From contig JANXSZ010000083.1 of assembly GCA_025356445.1 (NCBI GenBank), forward strand, positions 1 through 64,000: a stretch of 64,000 nt of DNA, in the 5' to 3' direction. A program made the translations under genes and the position numbers. Under the pieces are notes generated by a model. The model made no database searches, was not told where the DNA came from, and saw only the letters and a program-made list of their open reading frames with translations. Below, in pieces: positions 35,559 through 45,600 of this stretch (positions are counted from its first letter, which is position 1; every line of letters starts with the position of its first letter). Source of the DNA: Betaproteobacteria bacterium (GTDB taxonomy: Bacteria; Pseudomonadota; Gammaproteobacteria; Burkholderiales; Burkholderiaceae_C).

Positions 35559-36116
35559 GTGAATCCCCCTGCCCGCACCTCCTACACGGCACCTGTTGCC
35601 ACCCCGTTCACATCGGTCACATCGGCGTTACCGCCCACGTTCACCTCTCCAGAATTCCGCGCTGCGTTGGGTATGTTTGCCACCGGTGTGACCATCGTCA
35701 CGGCCCGCAGCCCCGACGGTGGGCTGATCGGTTTGACAGCCAATTCATTCAACTCGGTGTCGATGAACCCGCCCCTGGTGCTGTGGAGCCTGGCACGCAG
35801 CGCGGGTTCCATGCCCGCCCTCAGTACCGGTTCACATTACGCCATCAACATCCTGGCCGCAGACCAAAAAACCTTGGCAGAACGCTTTGCCATGAAGGGG
35901 ACCGAGCGCTGGAGCGGCGTAGAGTTCATAGAGGGCGCAGGAGGTGCACCTTTGTTGCGCGGTGCAGCGGCAACGTTTGAGTGCTTTAACCGCAGCCGCT
36001 ATGAAGAGGGCGACCATGTGATTTTTGTCGGTGAAGTCGAGCGCTGTACCCACCGCACCGAGGCCTCGCCATTGCTGTTCCATGGCGGGAAGTTTTACAC
36101 GGAACACGCGCTGTGA
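35559..36116 (+). CDS. Flavin reductase-like FMN-binding protein
   Basis: A 185-aa split-barrel protein of the flavin reductase family: FRAALGMFATGVTIVTA, GLTANSFNSVSMNPPLVLW, HYAINILA and the His-containing C-terminal LLFHGGKFY. Such proteins supply reduced FMN/FAD to two-component monooxygenases. The hydroxylase in the nearby operon is a single-component FAD enzyme and should not need it, so its partner may lie elsewhere. The only available start is GTG 35559, with a weak SD. It follows the LysR gene by 82 bases on the same strand. Confidence 0.85.
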   Translation: MNPPARTSYTAPVATPFTSVTSALPPTFTSPEFRAALGMFATGVTIVTARSPDGGLIGLTANSFNSVSMNPPLVLWSLARSAGSMPALSTGSHYAINILAADQKTLAERFAMKGTERWSGVEFIEGAGGAPLLRGAAATFECFNRSRYEEGDHVIFVGEVERCTHRTEASPLLFHGGKFYTEHAL

Positions 36117-36184
36117 TTTTGACCAGATCAAATAGCCCTGTAGAGCAAGCTGAGTAGGCATGGTCTGCTACATAAAGAGAAGCA

Positions 36185-37087
36185 TTGAATACCCCCCATA
36201 AAACCAAACTCGACGCTACCGCCATAGCTCTGCTGCTGGCCTGTTGTCTGTTTTGGGGCTTTCAGCAGGTGCTGATAAAGGCCACGCTCAGCGAGCTCCC
36301 CCCTGTATTTCAAGCAGCCCTGCGCTTTGCCGGGGCAACGGTATTGCTGGCACTGTGGTGCCGCTGGCGCGGTGTGGTGCTGTTTGCCCGCGATGGCAGC
36401 TTGGGTGCGGGCTTGCTGGCAGGCGCACTGTTTACGGGTGAGTTTGCGGGCATCTACATCGGCTTGCAGTACACCAGCGCCTCACGGTTGACCGTGTTTT
36501 TGTACACCTCGCCGTTTTGGGTGGCCTTGCTGTTGCCGCTGTGGGTGCCTTCCGAAAAACTCCGCCGTGTGCAATGGGTGGGTTTGGCCTGCGCGTTCGC
36601 GGCAGTAGCGTTTGCACTAGGCGAAGGGTTTATCCATGGCGGCAACACGCATGAACAGCAGTGGGTGGGTGATTTGCTGGCGCTGGCAGCAGGCATGTTG
36701 TGGGGCCTGACCACGGTCACCATCCGGGCCAGTTGCCTGACGCGTTCTACCCCAGAGCAATTGCTGTTTTACCAAGTGGCGTTCAGCACGCTTGCACTGC
36801 CTTTGCTGTCGCTGGCCTTGGGCGAGCGCTGGACAGTGAACATCAGTGGTTTCGGGGCGGTTTCACTGCTGGTGCAAACCGTGGTCGGTGCGTTTGCCAG
36901 TTACCTGACGTGGATGTGGATGCTGGGGCGCTACCCGGCAACCCAAATTTCGGTATTTGTATTTTTGACACCGCTGTTTGCGCTGCTGTTTGGAACGCTG
37001 TGGCTGGGTGAGCATGTGACACCCAGCCTGCTGGCTGCGATGGGGTTGGTGGCAGGCGGTATTGTGCTGGTGAACAGGGGTAAATAG
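36185..37087 (+). CDS. EamA/DMT-family transporter
   Basis: A 300-aa inner-membrane protein with ten predicted helices in two EamA repeats (LLLACCLFWGFQQVLIK at the start; LLALAAGMLWGLTTVTI opening the second half). The family exports metabolites or amino acids. The start is TTG 36185 with AGAGAAG just upstream; no nearer ATG keeps the first helix. It is 68 bases after the flavin reductase gene. The substrate is unknown. Confidence 0.87.
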   Translation: MNTPHKTKLDATAIALLLACCLFWGFQQVLIKATLSELPPVFQAALRFAGATVLLALWCRWRGVVLFARDGSLGAGLLAGALFTGEFAGIYIGLQYTSASRLTVFLYTSPFWVALLLPLWVPSEKLRRVQWVGLACAFAAVAFALGEGFIHGGNTHEQQWVGDLLALAAGMLWGLTTVTIRASCLTRSTPEQLLFYQVAFSTLALPLLSLALGERWTVNISGFGAVSLLVQTVVGAFASYLTWMWMLGRYPATQISVFVFLTPLFALLFGTLWLGEHVTPSLLAAMGLVAGGIVLVNRGK

Positions 37088-37092
37088 CGTGT

Positions 37093-37128
37093 AAAAAGGC
37101 TGCATACGCTGGAAAGCGGTATGCAGCC
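37093..37128 (-). terminator. Rho-independent terminator for the fasciclin gene
   Basis: On the minus strand GGCTGCATAC and GTATGCAGCC form a 10-bp stem followed by TTTTTA. A second small hairpin (AGCCGGGT/ACCCGGCT, 37132-37149) precedes it. Confidence 0.75.
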
Positions 37129-37209
37129 ATAAGCCGGGTGTACCCGGCTGTCCCGTACCTGAAAAATACAAAGGCGCCCCCTTGCGGGGTCGAACCATAA
37201 CCCTGGTGC

Positions 37210-37764
37210 TTACTTGGGCAGCAAAACCTTGTCCACCACGTGGATCACGCCGTTGGACTGGTACACGTCCGCGATCGTTACTTTGGCAGAGCCGCCTTTT
37301 TCGTCAGTCACCATCACGCCACCGTTGGCCGCTGTAGCGGTCAGCGTGCCACCGGCAACGGTCTTGAGCATGGCTTTGCCGTTGCCGTCCATCACGGCTT
37401 TGGTCAGGGCTGCTGAGTCAATCTTGCCGGCCACCACGTGGTAAGTCAGAATGCCCGTCAACATGCCTTTGTTTTCAGGCTTGAGCAGCGTGTCTACCGT
37501 GCCTGCGGGCAGGGCAGCAAAGGCAGCATTGGTTGGTGCAAATACCGTGAACGGGCCAGCGCTCTTGAGGGTATCAACCAGGCCCGCTGCCTTTACCGCC
37601 GCAACCAGTGTGGTGTGGTCTTTGGAGTTGACGGCGTTGTCGATGATGTCCTTGCTGGCGTACATCGGTGCGCCGCCGACGGTGACCTGTGCAAAAGCGG
37701 AAGCAGTGCCTACGGCCATCATCACAGCCAGACCCAGAGAAGCTAATTTGTGTTTCGTTTGCAT
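37210..37764 (-). CDS. Secreted fasciclin-domain protein
   Basis: A 184-aa protein with a signal peptide (LGLAVMMAVGTASAFAQ, cut near 25) and one FAS1 domain: TTLVAAVKAAGLVDTL, PFTVFAPTNAAFAAL, LTYHVVAGK and the C-terminal SNGVIHVVDKVLLP. FAS1 domains mediate surface or matrix adhesion. It is a stand-alone gene with its own terminator. GGAA lies eight bases before the ATG at 37764. Confidence 0.92.
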   Translation of the reverse strand: MQTKHKLASLGLAVMMAVGTASAFAQVTVGGAPMYASKDIIDNAVNSKDHTTLVAAVKAAGLVDTLKSAGPFTVFAPTNAAFAALPAGTVDTLLKPENKGMLTGILTYHVVAGKIDSAALTKAVMDGNGKAMLKTVAGGTLTATAANGGVMVTDEKGGSAKVTIADVYQSNGVIHVVDKVLLPK

Positions 37765-37912
37765 GGTGATTTCCAAAAGATTGAAGGAGTATCAAAAGCC
37801 GAAATCAGGATGGATTCAAGCGGCTGTTATGAATACGCCACGGATGCGCTACCGGATTCAACAGACAGCACAATTTCTCAATTTTCGAAAAACACCCGTT
37901 TTTGAAAACAAT

Positions 37913-38701
37913 CTACTTGCCCTGAAAAACGGCAGGGCGCTTGGTAAAAAACGCATCCAGCGCTTCTTTGAAATCTGCAGTCTGCGTACTGGCTTTGAAG
38001 TTGGTACGTTCCGCATCAAGCTGGGTGGACAAATCCGTTTCAAAGGACTGGCGCATCAAGCGCTTCAAGCGGCCATAGGCCAAGGTGGGGCCTTGGGCCA
38101 GGCGCAGGGCCAGGGCTTGCGTTTCGGCGTGGAGCTGGCCAGCAGGCACCACACGGTTGATGAGGCCCAGGCGCAAGGCCTCGGTAGCGTCGAAGGTGTC
38201 ACACAACAGCGCAATCTGCATGGCTTGGCGCAAACCCACCAGCCTTGGCAAACTCCACGAACCCGACACATCGCAGCTGGCTGCGACATTGGCATAAGCC
38301 AGATTGAACCGCGTCCCCTCAGCGGCAATGGCCAAGTCGCACGCCATTGACAGGCTTAGGCTGCCGCCAGCCACCACACCGTGCAGGCTGGCGATAACCG
38401 GGGCGTTGAGTGCCGCCAGCAGCAAGACGGCCTCGTGCAACGGGCCAATCAGCGCCTCTGCGGTGTTAGCGGCATCGTGCTGCAACACCGCCAGATCCCC
38501 GCCCACGCCAAACGCACGACCTTCACCGCGCAAGACGACAACGCGCACCAACGGATCGTTGGCCAGCGCTTGGCAGGCGGCCAAGAACGCGTCGGCGGTA
38601 GGCACATCCAGGGCATTCATGGCAGCAGGTCGGTTGAATGTCAACGTGACGATACCGCCCTCTTGGGTCACGGTCAGCGGATGGGCAGGAGAAGAAGACA
38701 T
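37913..38701 (-). CDS. Crotonase-family protein (PaaG-like isomerase rather than hydratase)
   Basis: A 262-aa crotonase. The oxyanion-hole loops are present (GVGGDLAVLQ and HGVVAGGSLSLSMACD). Both glutamates of classical enoyl-CoA hydratases appear to be missing (Leu in GGSLSLS; FNLAYANV in place of FGQPEI). An Asp is found in SCDVSGSWSL, the position used by PaaG-type isomerases (GDFGGTW). It therefore more likely isomerises a CoA thioester. It lies 45 bases from the amidohydrolase gene on the same strand. Alignment was by eye. Confidence 0.85.
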   Translation of the reverse strand: MSSSPAHPLTVTQEGGIVTLTFNRPAAMNALDVPTADAFLAACQALANDPLVRVVVLRGEGRAFGVGGDLAVLQHDAANTAEALIGPLHEAVLLLAALNAPVIASLHGVVAGGSLSLSMACDLAIAAEGTRFNLAYANVAASCDVSGSWSLPRLVGLRQAMQIALLCDTFDATEALRLGLINRVVPAGQLHAETQALALRLAQGPTLAYGRLKRLMRQSFETDLSTQLDAERTNFKASTQTADFKEALDAFFTKRPAVFQGK

Positions 38702-38746
38702 GGCGAGCTTTCTGGGGGAGGATAAGTGGACAGGGTAGACATGGCA

Positions 38747-39619
38747 TCAGGCATACAGCTGGTGTGGATTCTGCGTCAACACCGCATGCACACAGGCTGC
38801 ACCACCAGACACCTCACCCAGCGCATCCAGCAGCACCTGGTGCAAGGCACCGTAGTTGGCCCATGATTCTTCGTTGGTACAGGGCCAATCGCTGCCCCAC
38901 AGCAACTGGGAAGGGCCAAGTTCTTGCAACCACAGCTGCGCCATGGCCTTGGCGTTGACGGTGCCCAGGCGGTAATGGCCACTGAGCTTGACATACACGC
39001 GGCGCCCTTGCTGCGTCAACTTGCGCAGCAGCTGCACAGTGGTGTCTTGCTGAGTCGCGGCAAGGGGTTTAGCGAAGTGGTCAAGCACCAGCGGCAAGCC
39101 TTGCGGCAGGTAGGGCAAGAGCTGCCCCAGCACGGCGGGCAACGCGCCTGCATCGGTATGCAACTGCACGTGCCACCCCAGGCGCAGCAATGCAGTCCAC
39201 AGGGCTGGCACGGCACACCAAGGCTGCACATCATGGCTCAGCCCGACCAAATTGAGCCGAATACCCCGCACACCCTGATGGTGCATCTGCGCCAACGTCG
39301 CACTGTCAGCATGTGGATCAATGACCACCACACCCCGCAGAGCGGGGTTATGGGTTAACGCGGATAACAGCAGGCTGTTGTTTGTACCCAAAAAACTGGG
39401 CTGTACCAGCACCCCTCGCTGCACGCCATGAGCCTTAGCGAGCGTCTCCCAATCGGCCAAATCAGCTGTATAGCGCGGCTGGTAACGGGCACCCGGTACC
39501 GATTGGTTCGCAGCAAAGATGTGAAAGTGCGTATCAACCGGTACGCTGGGATTGCGGGAAAAAGGCTCGGAAAGCCCCAAAACCGCAGAGGCACCAGAAG
39601 AGAATTTATCTGAGTTCAT
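38747..39619 (-). CDS. Amidohydrolase (PDC lactonase/LigI-like TIM barrel)
   Basis: A 290-aa TIM-barrel hydrolase. The N-terminal metal-type motif VDTHFHIF lies near residue 32, LNLVGLS near 125, HTDAG near 157, LDHFAKP near 183 and the catalytic Asp in GSDWP near 245. It resembles 2-pyrone-4,6-dicarboxylate lactonase and related dicarboxylate hydrolases. With the crotonase downstream, a GntR gene divergent and two Bug receptors beyond it, the set looks like uptake and breakdown of a dicarboxylic or lactone compound. The substrate is not known. Confidence 0.85.
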   Translation of the reverse strand: MNSDKFSSGASAVLGLSEPFSRNPSVPVDTHFHIFAANQSVPGARYQPRYTADLADWETLAKAHGVQRGVLVQPSFLGTNNSLLLSALTHNPALRGVVVIDPHADSATLAQMHHQGVRGIRLNLVGLSHDVQPWCAVPALWTALLRLGWHVQLHTDAGALPAVLGQLLPYLPQGLPLVLDHFAKPLAATQQDTTVQLLRKLTQQGRRVYVKLSGHYRLGTVNAKAMAQLWLQELGPSQLLWGSDWPCTNEESWANYGALHQVLLDALGEVSGGAACVHAVLTQNPHQLYA

Positions 39620-39651
39620 TTTTGACAATGTTGTCTTATTGACTTATATTC

Positions 39652-39669
39652 TAGTCATCTAGAAGACTA
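39652..39669. promoter_or_regulatory. Candidate GntR operator
   Basis: TAGTC and GACTA arms flank a central TCTAGA within the 67-base divergent spacer between the amidohydrolase and the GntR gene. Position and dyad symmetry suit GntR binding. Confidence 0.5.
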
Positions 39670-39686
39670 AATAATCATAAATTTCA

Positions 39687-40478
39687 ATGACAATAAAAAC
39701 ACAGCCCAACCTACAAAACCTCTCATCTCATTTTGAGGAAAGTACCCCCTTGGTGCAGCCCAAAATAGATGGGCAAAGCCGTTATGGCTGGCTGGCGGCC
39801 ATGCTGAGAGCTCGAATTACGCAGGGTGAATGGGTGCCTGGAAGTGCCCTGCCGGCGGAATCGGCATTGGCCAAGCAGCTGGGTGTGGCCTTGGGCACGA
39901 TGCGCCAGTCCATTGCTGTTTTGGTGGCCGAGGGCTTGCTGGAGCGCCAGCATGGACGAGGTACGTTTGTACGCGCCGGATTGGGTGGCGCATCCATGCT
40001 GCGGTTTTTCCGTTTTCGCCAAGGGGGTGATCTGGCAGCGGTACCCGCATCACACATCCTCAAACGCAGCTACATGAAGGCCAATGCGCCCACCGCAGAA
40101 GCCTTGGGTCTGGAGGTCGGTACGCTGGTGCTGTCACTGCTGCGCTTGCGCAGCCTGGGCGGTGAACCTTGCCTGCTGGAGCAACTCTGGCTGCCATTGC
40201 CCACTTTCGAGCCACTGGCTGCATCCGACACCTCAGAGTGGGACGACCTGCTTTATCCCATGTACCAGCGCGTGTGCGGCGTGACCGTTCACCGCGCTGA
40301 AGACACCTTGCGCTTTGATGTGCTGAACGCCACCCAGGCCCGCCACCTGGGCTTGGCCACGGCGGCACCTTGCGTGCGCGTAGAACGCCGGGCCTTTGAC
40401 ATGGCGGGCCAGTGCATAGAACGTCGCTGCACCTGGGGTGACGCCCATGCGTTTAACTACACCTTGAACATCCATTAA
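39687..40478 (+). CDS. GntR/HutC-family transcriptional regulator
   Basis: A 263-aa protein. The GntR winged helix is at about 30-100 (SRYGWLAAMLRARITQGEW, PGSALPAESALAKQLGVALGT split, then LLERQHGRGTFV). A UTRA effector-binding domain covers 115-260. It is divergent from the amidohydrolase gene and is followed eight bases later by a Bug receptor, so it probably represses both sides until the transported acid is present. The ligand is unknown. Confidence 0.9.
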   Translation: MTIKTQPNLQNLSSHFEESTPLVQPKIDGQSRYGWLAAMLRARITQGEWVPGSALPAESALAKQLGVALGTMRQSIAVLVAEGLLERQHGRGTFVRAGLGGASMLRFFRFRQGGDLAAVPASHILKRSYMKANAPTAEALGLEVGTLVLSLLRLRSLGGEPCLLEQLWLPLPTFEPLAASDTSEWDDLLYPMYQRVCGVTVHRAEDTLRFDVLNATQARHLGLATAAPCVRVERRAFDMAGQCIERRCTWGDAHAFNYTLNIH

Positions 40479-40486
40479 GGCTACCC

Positions 40487-41515
40487 TTGAATTCTTCACC
40501 GCTTTCACATTCACGACAACCCGCAGCCCACCCCTCGCTCGTGCGCCGCCACCTGCTGCAAGCCACGGGCGCCACGCTGGCTGCACCATGGCTGGGCACC
40601 TGCGCCGCAGAGGGCATCGCCGAAGGTCGCCCCATCACACTGGTGGTGTCCTACCCCGCTGGTGGCGGGGCTGATTTGGTAGCCCGGATGATCGCACCCA
40701 AACTGGCCGCAGCACTGGGTCAAAACGTGGTGGTGGACAACAAACCCGGCGCCAGCGGCCAACTGGCTGCCGGTCTGGTGGCGCGCGCCAAGCCCGATGG
40801 CGGTACGCTGCTGATTGACGCGTCTTCGTTCGCCGTAAATCCATCACTGTTCCCCAAACTGCCGTATGACAGCGACACCGCCTTCACGCCACTGGGCATC
40901 GTGGCGCTGTTCCCCAACGTGCTGGTCTGTACCGCCAGCTTTGAAGCCCACAGCGTGAAAGACGTGATGCGTCTGGCCAAAGCCAAGCCGAATCAACTGG
41001 CCTATGCCTCGTCAGGCAATGGCTCAGCACAGCATTTGGCAGGTGTGCTGTTTGAGCAGCAAGCCGGTGTGGATTTACTGCATGTGCCGTACAAAGGCGG
41101 CGGCCCAGCGATGAACGATGTGATGGCAGGGCAAGTGCCCTTGTTCTTTGCCAACGTGGCATCGTCCCTGGGGGCCATTCAATCAGGCAAGCTGCGCGCC
41201 TTGGCCGTCACCAGCCGCCGCCGCGCGCGCTCATTGCCCGATGTGGCGACGATGGAAGAGGCGGGCGTTCCAGGCTATGAGGTGAACGAATGGAATCCCA
41301 TTTTGGCTCCGGCAGGCTTGACCCCGGCGGTGAAAACCAAGCTCCAGGCCGCTGTACGCACTGCGCTAGCGGATGCTGAAGTGCTAGGCCGCATCCGTAC
41401 GCTGAGTGGCGAAACGCTGCCCGACAACTCGGACGCGGCCATCACCGCGTATTTGCGGTCGCAAAAAGCCCAATGGGCACGCTTGGTACGCGACCGAAAA
41501 ATCACGGTGGATTAA
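40487..41515 (+). CDS. Bug/TctC-family receptor with twin-arginine-like leader
   Basis: A 342-aa Bug receptor: ITLVVSYPAGGGADLVARM, VVVDNKPGASGQ, SGNGSAQHLAG and VPYKGGGPA. The leader contains RRHLLQATGATLAAP, which resembles a Tat signal, suggesting folded export. The start is TTG 40487, eight bases after the GntR stop with AAGG in between. It is paired with a second Bug gene 61 bases later, and both lack local membrane subunits. Confidence 0.88.
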   Translation: MNSSPLSHSRQPAAHPSLVRRHLLQATGATLAAPWLGTCAAEGIAEGRPITLVVSYPAGGGADLVARMIAPKLAAALGQNVVVDNKPGASGQLAAGLVARAKPDGGTLLIDASSFAVNPSLFPKLPYDSDTAFTPLGIVALFPNVLVCTASFEAHSVKDVMRLAKAKPNQLAYASSGNGSAQHLAGVLFEQQAGVDLLHVPYKGGGPAMNDVMAGQVPLFFANVASSLGAIQSGKLRALAVTSRRRARSLPDVATMEEAGVPGYEVNEWNPILAPAGLTPAVKTKLQAAVRTALADAEVLGRIRTLSGETLPDNSDAAITAYLRSQKAQWARLVRDRKITVD

Positions 41516-41576
41516 CCACCCGCCACACCAAACACCAAACACCAACAACCTCGCAACCTGACAACCTGGACTTCCC

Positions 41577-42608
41577 ATGCACAAACACCCCTTCAACTCC
41601 CCCCACAGCGCTGACACGCTGCGCCGCCGCCTCTTCATCGCCCAAGGGCTTGCGGCGGGCCTGCCGCTGTCTTTGCTCGGCGGGACATCGCACGCACAAA
41701 GCAGCTGGCCCAACAAGCCACTGCGCCTGGTCGTCCCGTTTGCGCCTGGTGGCAGCTCAGAAATCGTGGCACGCGCCGTCGCTGGAGAAATGAGCAAGAC
41801 CCTGGGCCAAAGTGTGTTTGTGGACAACAAACCCGGAGGCGCCGGCAACATTGCCATGCAGGAAGTGGCCCATTCCGAAGATGGCCACACGCTGGTACTG
41901 GGTCATATCGGCACCCTGGCCGTTAATCCCTTTATTTTTCCCAAACTGCCCTACGACGCAGCCAAGGATTTCGTCCCTGTTACCCTGCTCTCCAAGGTGC
42001 CCAGCCTGTATGTGGTGAACCCCAGCGTCCCCGCGACCAACCTCAAAGAGTTCATTGCCTACGCCAAGAAGAACCCTGGCAAACTGAACTACGGCTCAGC
42101 CGGCAATGGCAGCGCAGGGCACCTCGCATTTGAGTATTTGAAGATGGCGTCTGACGTGTTCATGCTGCACGTGCCTTACCGTGGCACAGGCCCCATGCTG
42201 ACTGATTTGCTGGCAGGCCGCCTTGAAGCAGCGGCTGTCGGTGCGCCTGCACTGATGCAGTTCATCAAGGCGGGCAAGTTGCGCTGTATCGCGACAGGCA
42301 CAGCCCAGCGCCTGCCCCAGTTGCCTGACGTGCCTACCGTGGCCGAGCAGGGCTACAAAGGGTTTGAAATGACGCAGTGGTATGGTTTGCTGGCGCCCAG
42401 CAAATGGCCCAAAGCCAATGTGGCCAAGCTGGAAGCCGAAGCCATCAAAGCCACACGCGGTGCGGTGGTCAAAGACAAGCTCTCAGCGGACACCGCCCTC
42501 GCCGTCGGCAATGCAGGGCTTGAGTTTGAGGCCTTCATCAAGGCGGAACAAGCCCGCTGGAAACTGGTCATTGCCCGGGCCCAAATCAAGGCAGAAGGCT
42601 TGGGCTAA
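41577..42608 (+). CDS. Bug/TctC-family receptor, second copy
   Basis: A 343-aa Bug protein: LRLVVPFAPGGSSEIVAR, FVDNKPGGAGN, GSAGNGSAGHLAFE and VPYRGTGPM. The leader has RRRLFIAQGLAAGLP, again twin-arginine-like, with cleavage near AQS. It shares the layout of the preceding gene but is clearly divergent in sequence, so the pair may bind different acids. It converges with the HD-GYP gene with only 12 bases between and no terminator. Confidence 0.9.
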   Translation: MHKHPFNSPHSADTLRRRLFIAQGLAAGLPLSLLGGTSHAQSSWPNKPLRLVVPFAPGGSSEIVARAVAGEMSKTLGQSVFVDNKPGGAGNIAMQEVAHSEDGHTLVLGHIGTLAVNPFIFPKLPYDAAKDFVPVTLLSKVPSLYVVNPSVPATNLKEFIAYAKKNPGKLNYGSAGNGSAGHLAFEYLKMASDVFMLHVPYRGTGPMLTDLLAGRLEAAAVGAPALMQFIKAGKLRCIATGTAQRLPQLPDVPTVAEQGYKGFEMTQWYGLLAPSKWPKANVAKLEAEAIKATRGAVVKDKLSADTALAVGNAGLEFEAFIKAEQARWKLVIARAQIKAEGLG

Positions 42609-42620
42609 GCCCCTGTGGAT

Positions 42621-45600
42621 TCAAGGATTCAAGTACCCTGAAATGTCCACCGCATCAATCTGCTCAGGGTTCATGAACTGCTGGGCATACTGCAGGTAAA
42701 TGCCGGACCGCAGGAACAGCTCAAACAGGTCGGGATCAATGTGCTGGTCATTCTTCATAAAGAACATGATTTTGAGCGCTTCGGACAGTTTTTTACCCTT
42801 CTTGTAAGGCCGGTCTTCAGCTGTCAGCGCTTCAAAAATATCGGCAATGGCCATCATGCGGGCACTGACGCTCATCTCACCCTGCTTCAGGCGGCGCGGG
42901 TAGCCCGTACCGTCCATTTTTTCGTGGTGGCCTCCGGCGATCTCAGGCACACCCTTCAGATGTTTAGGAAACGGCAGCTGCTCCAGCATACGTATGGTTT
43001 GGACGATGTGCTCGTTGATTTTGTAGCGTTCCTCATCGGTCAGCGTCCCGCGTCCAATGGACAGGTTGTAAACCTCACCCCGGTTGTACAAATGCACAGG
43101 CACTTTGAGTTTGAAGCCCCAAGCGTTGTCGGGTACGAGGTTTTCACGCTCTGGGCGTTTAAAGATATGTTCAGGTTTGTCCGCCAACAAAAATTCAGTC
43201 ACGGGCAGCGTAGCGGTTGAGACGGCATCATCAGCGTAACCCTTGCGCACCCGTTCATCCCGCGAAACACCCACACTGTCATCCAAGGTTCGCTGCCATT
43301 GGCGCGTCGCAATTTGCTTCAGCCGCTCCACTTTGTCTGGGGCCATGAATTCGCCGCCTTCGTTGCATGCGGCGATGAAATGGAATTCGTCATCCAGCAT
43401 GGCCACACGTTCAGCCAGTTCAGCACGCAATGGCAAAACGTCGTGTCCAGCAGCCTGCAAAGCCCTCTGGTAAAGCTCAATCTCAGCATCGCGCTTAAGC
43501 ACCTCAAAGCGCATCCGTATTTCGTGGATGCGGTCATAAATGGTTTCCAGTTTGGTAGCCTTGTCGACCACAAACTCAGGGGTTGTCACTTTGCCGCAAT
43601 CGTGTAGCCAGCTGGCGATGTGCAACTCTTCCCATTGCTCTTCGCTTAAGTGGTAGTCGGCAAACGGGCCTGTGGTTTGCGCACAGGCAGCCTCCGCCAG
43701 CATCTTGGTGAGATCAGGCACACGCTGGCAGTGGCCTCCGGTGTAGGGGCTTTTGGCGTCAATCGCACCAGCCATCAGCTGAATAAAGCTTTCCAGCAAC
43801 TGCTTTTGACCCAGTAACAACTGCTGGTTGTCTATGGCCACGGCAGCCGTGCCCGATAAGGCTTCGATAAAGGCAATGCGCTCGGGTGCAAGCGATGTGG
43901 CAGAGGCTTTCGAGTCTTCGTCAAAATACAGCGCCAGCACGCCAATCAGCTCTTGCTTGCGGTTGCGCAGAGGCACGGCGATTTGGCTGAAATGCGCACT
44001 GCCCAGCCAGTCAAACGTGCCCCCGAACCACTGCGCGTCATTGGGGTTGTCGCGCCGGGCATCGCGGGTCAATGTTTTGCCACTGCGGGCCGCCTGCGCC
44101 ACCAGCGAATTCGCGTCCTGGATGCTGCGACTGGGCATGTCAATCGGTGGGGCGCTGGGGTCAGACACCAAACGAGAGGAGGTGACTTCCAGCGCTGTAC
44201 CTGCCTGATTGGCCAGCAAAATCACCCCCGCTGCGCCTTTCACACTGCTGATGGTTTCCGTCAAGATCAAATCCAGCAGCTTTTGGAATTGCCCCTCTGC
44301 GGACAAGGCCCCCGAAATTTCCAAAAACCGCTGTACCGTGTGCTTCATGCCATCCATGGCATGGGCCAACTCATGCACTTCCTCAATCAAGCTTGACGGC
44401 ATTTCCTGGGTATCGAATTTGAAGCGTTGTATCGCCTGCGCCTGGTCAGCCAAGCGGCGCAAAGGCTTGGAAATATTGCGGGCAAACCACCAGGCCAGTG
44501 GCAGCATCATCAGCACCACAGCGATGCTGATGAGCACCGACTGAAGGCGTACACGTTGCGCCTCTGCCAGCAATTCTTCTCGTGGGGCGGCGACCGCCAA
44601 GTAAAGCTGGTGCTGCCCCGTGCCAGAGAGCTGCTCAACCCGTGTCAGCCATTCTTTACCGTCCACACGCAGCACCCCTTTTTCGGCCCAGTCTGCGGCC
44701 TTGTCGTTCGCGGGATCAACCGTCTTGTCCGCCGTCTTGCTGGCCTGTACCAACACCGTTCCCCACTTGTGCCAAAGCGCACTGAGAACCGGCACACCCA
44801 GCTCTTCGACGCTGGACAAAGTCACTGCTGTAGCACCCGTACCTTTGATCAGTTTTCCTGGCTGCGCATAGGCAATGGCCATGCCTTTATGGTCAAAAAT
44901 GACAAGCTCGGACGACGGCGTCATGCGCTGCTGAGCCAGCACATCAGACAAGGCACTCAAGGTCACATCCACCCCGGCCACCACCACTGAAAACGGGTGC
45001 CGTGCTGCCACGCTCAAGCCCACCTCGCGGGTAGAGAAAAACACATAGGGCCCGGTCTGCACCACCTCGTCGGCAGAACTGGCTTCGCTGGCGGCGGTGT
45101 ACCAAGGTCGGGTACGCGGGTCAAACTGGTAATCGGGCATCTCTCGTGCCTCAATCTGGTCAAGTGCAGCGTTGTAAAAGAAATAACGCCCATCGGCAGG
45201 GCCACCAGCAGGAACGTCATCGCGGTTCACACTTTGGGCGACGTAGGCGGCCTCGGGCGGTGCCCCAAACCGTTCTTGCAATGCGGGTGTACTGAGGCGC
45301 CGCAGCAACATGAAAGAACCCTCTTGCGTCCCCAGGTAAACAGCGGAAATATGCTCGTTTTGCCGTAGCGCTGCGGCCAACTGGGGCAAGCGTTCGCGAC
45401 GTGCCTGAATGCTGTTGGAGGTGGTAATGCTGCTGCGTGACATCAGCGCCACGATCGTTCTGGCGGGCTTCAGCTCGTTGGTGATGGCCGCAGCCGCAGC
45501 GCGCCCAACGCTCTCAAAGGTGGCATTGGCGTCTTGCAGCATGCGCTGGGTACTTTGGCTGTACTGGTACCCCCCCAAAACCAAACAGGAGAAAACAATC

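Noticed and set aside
37451-38350. 299-aa plus-strand ORF
   Set aside because: It is a shadow of the fasciclin and crotonase genes, with no domain of its own.
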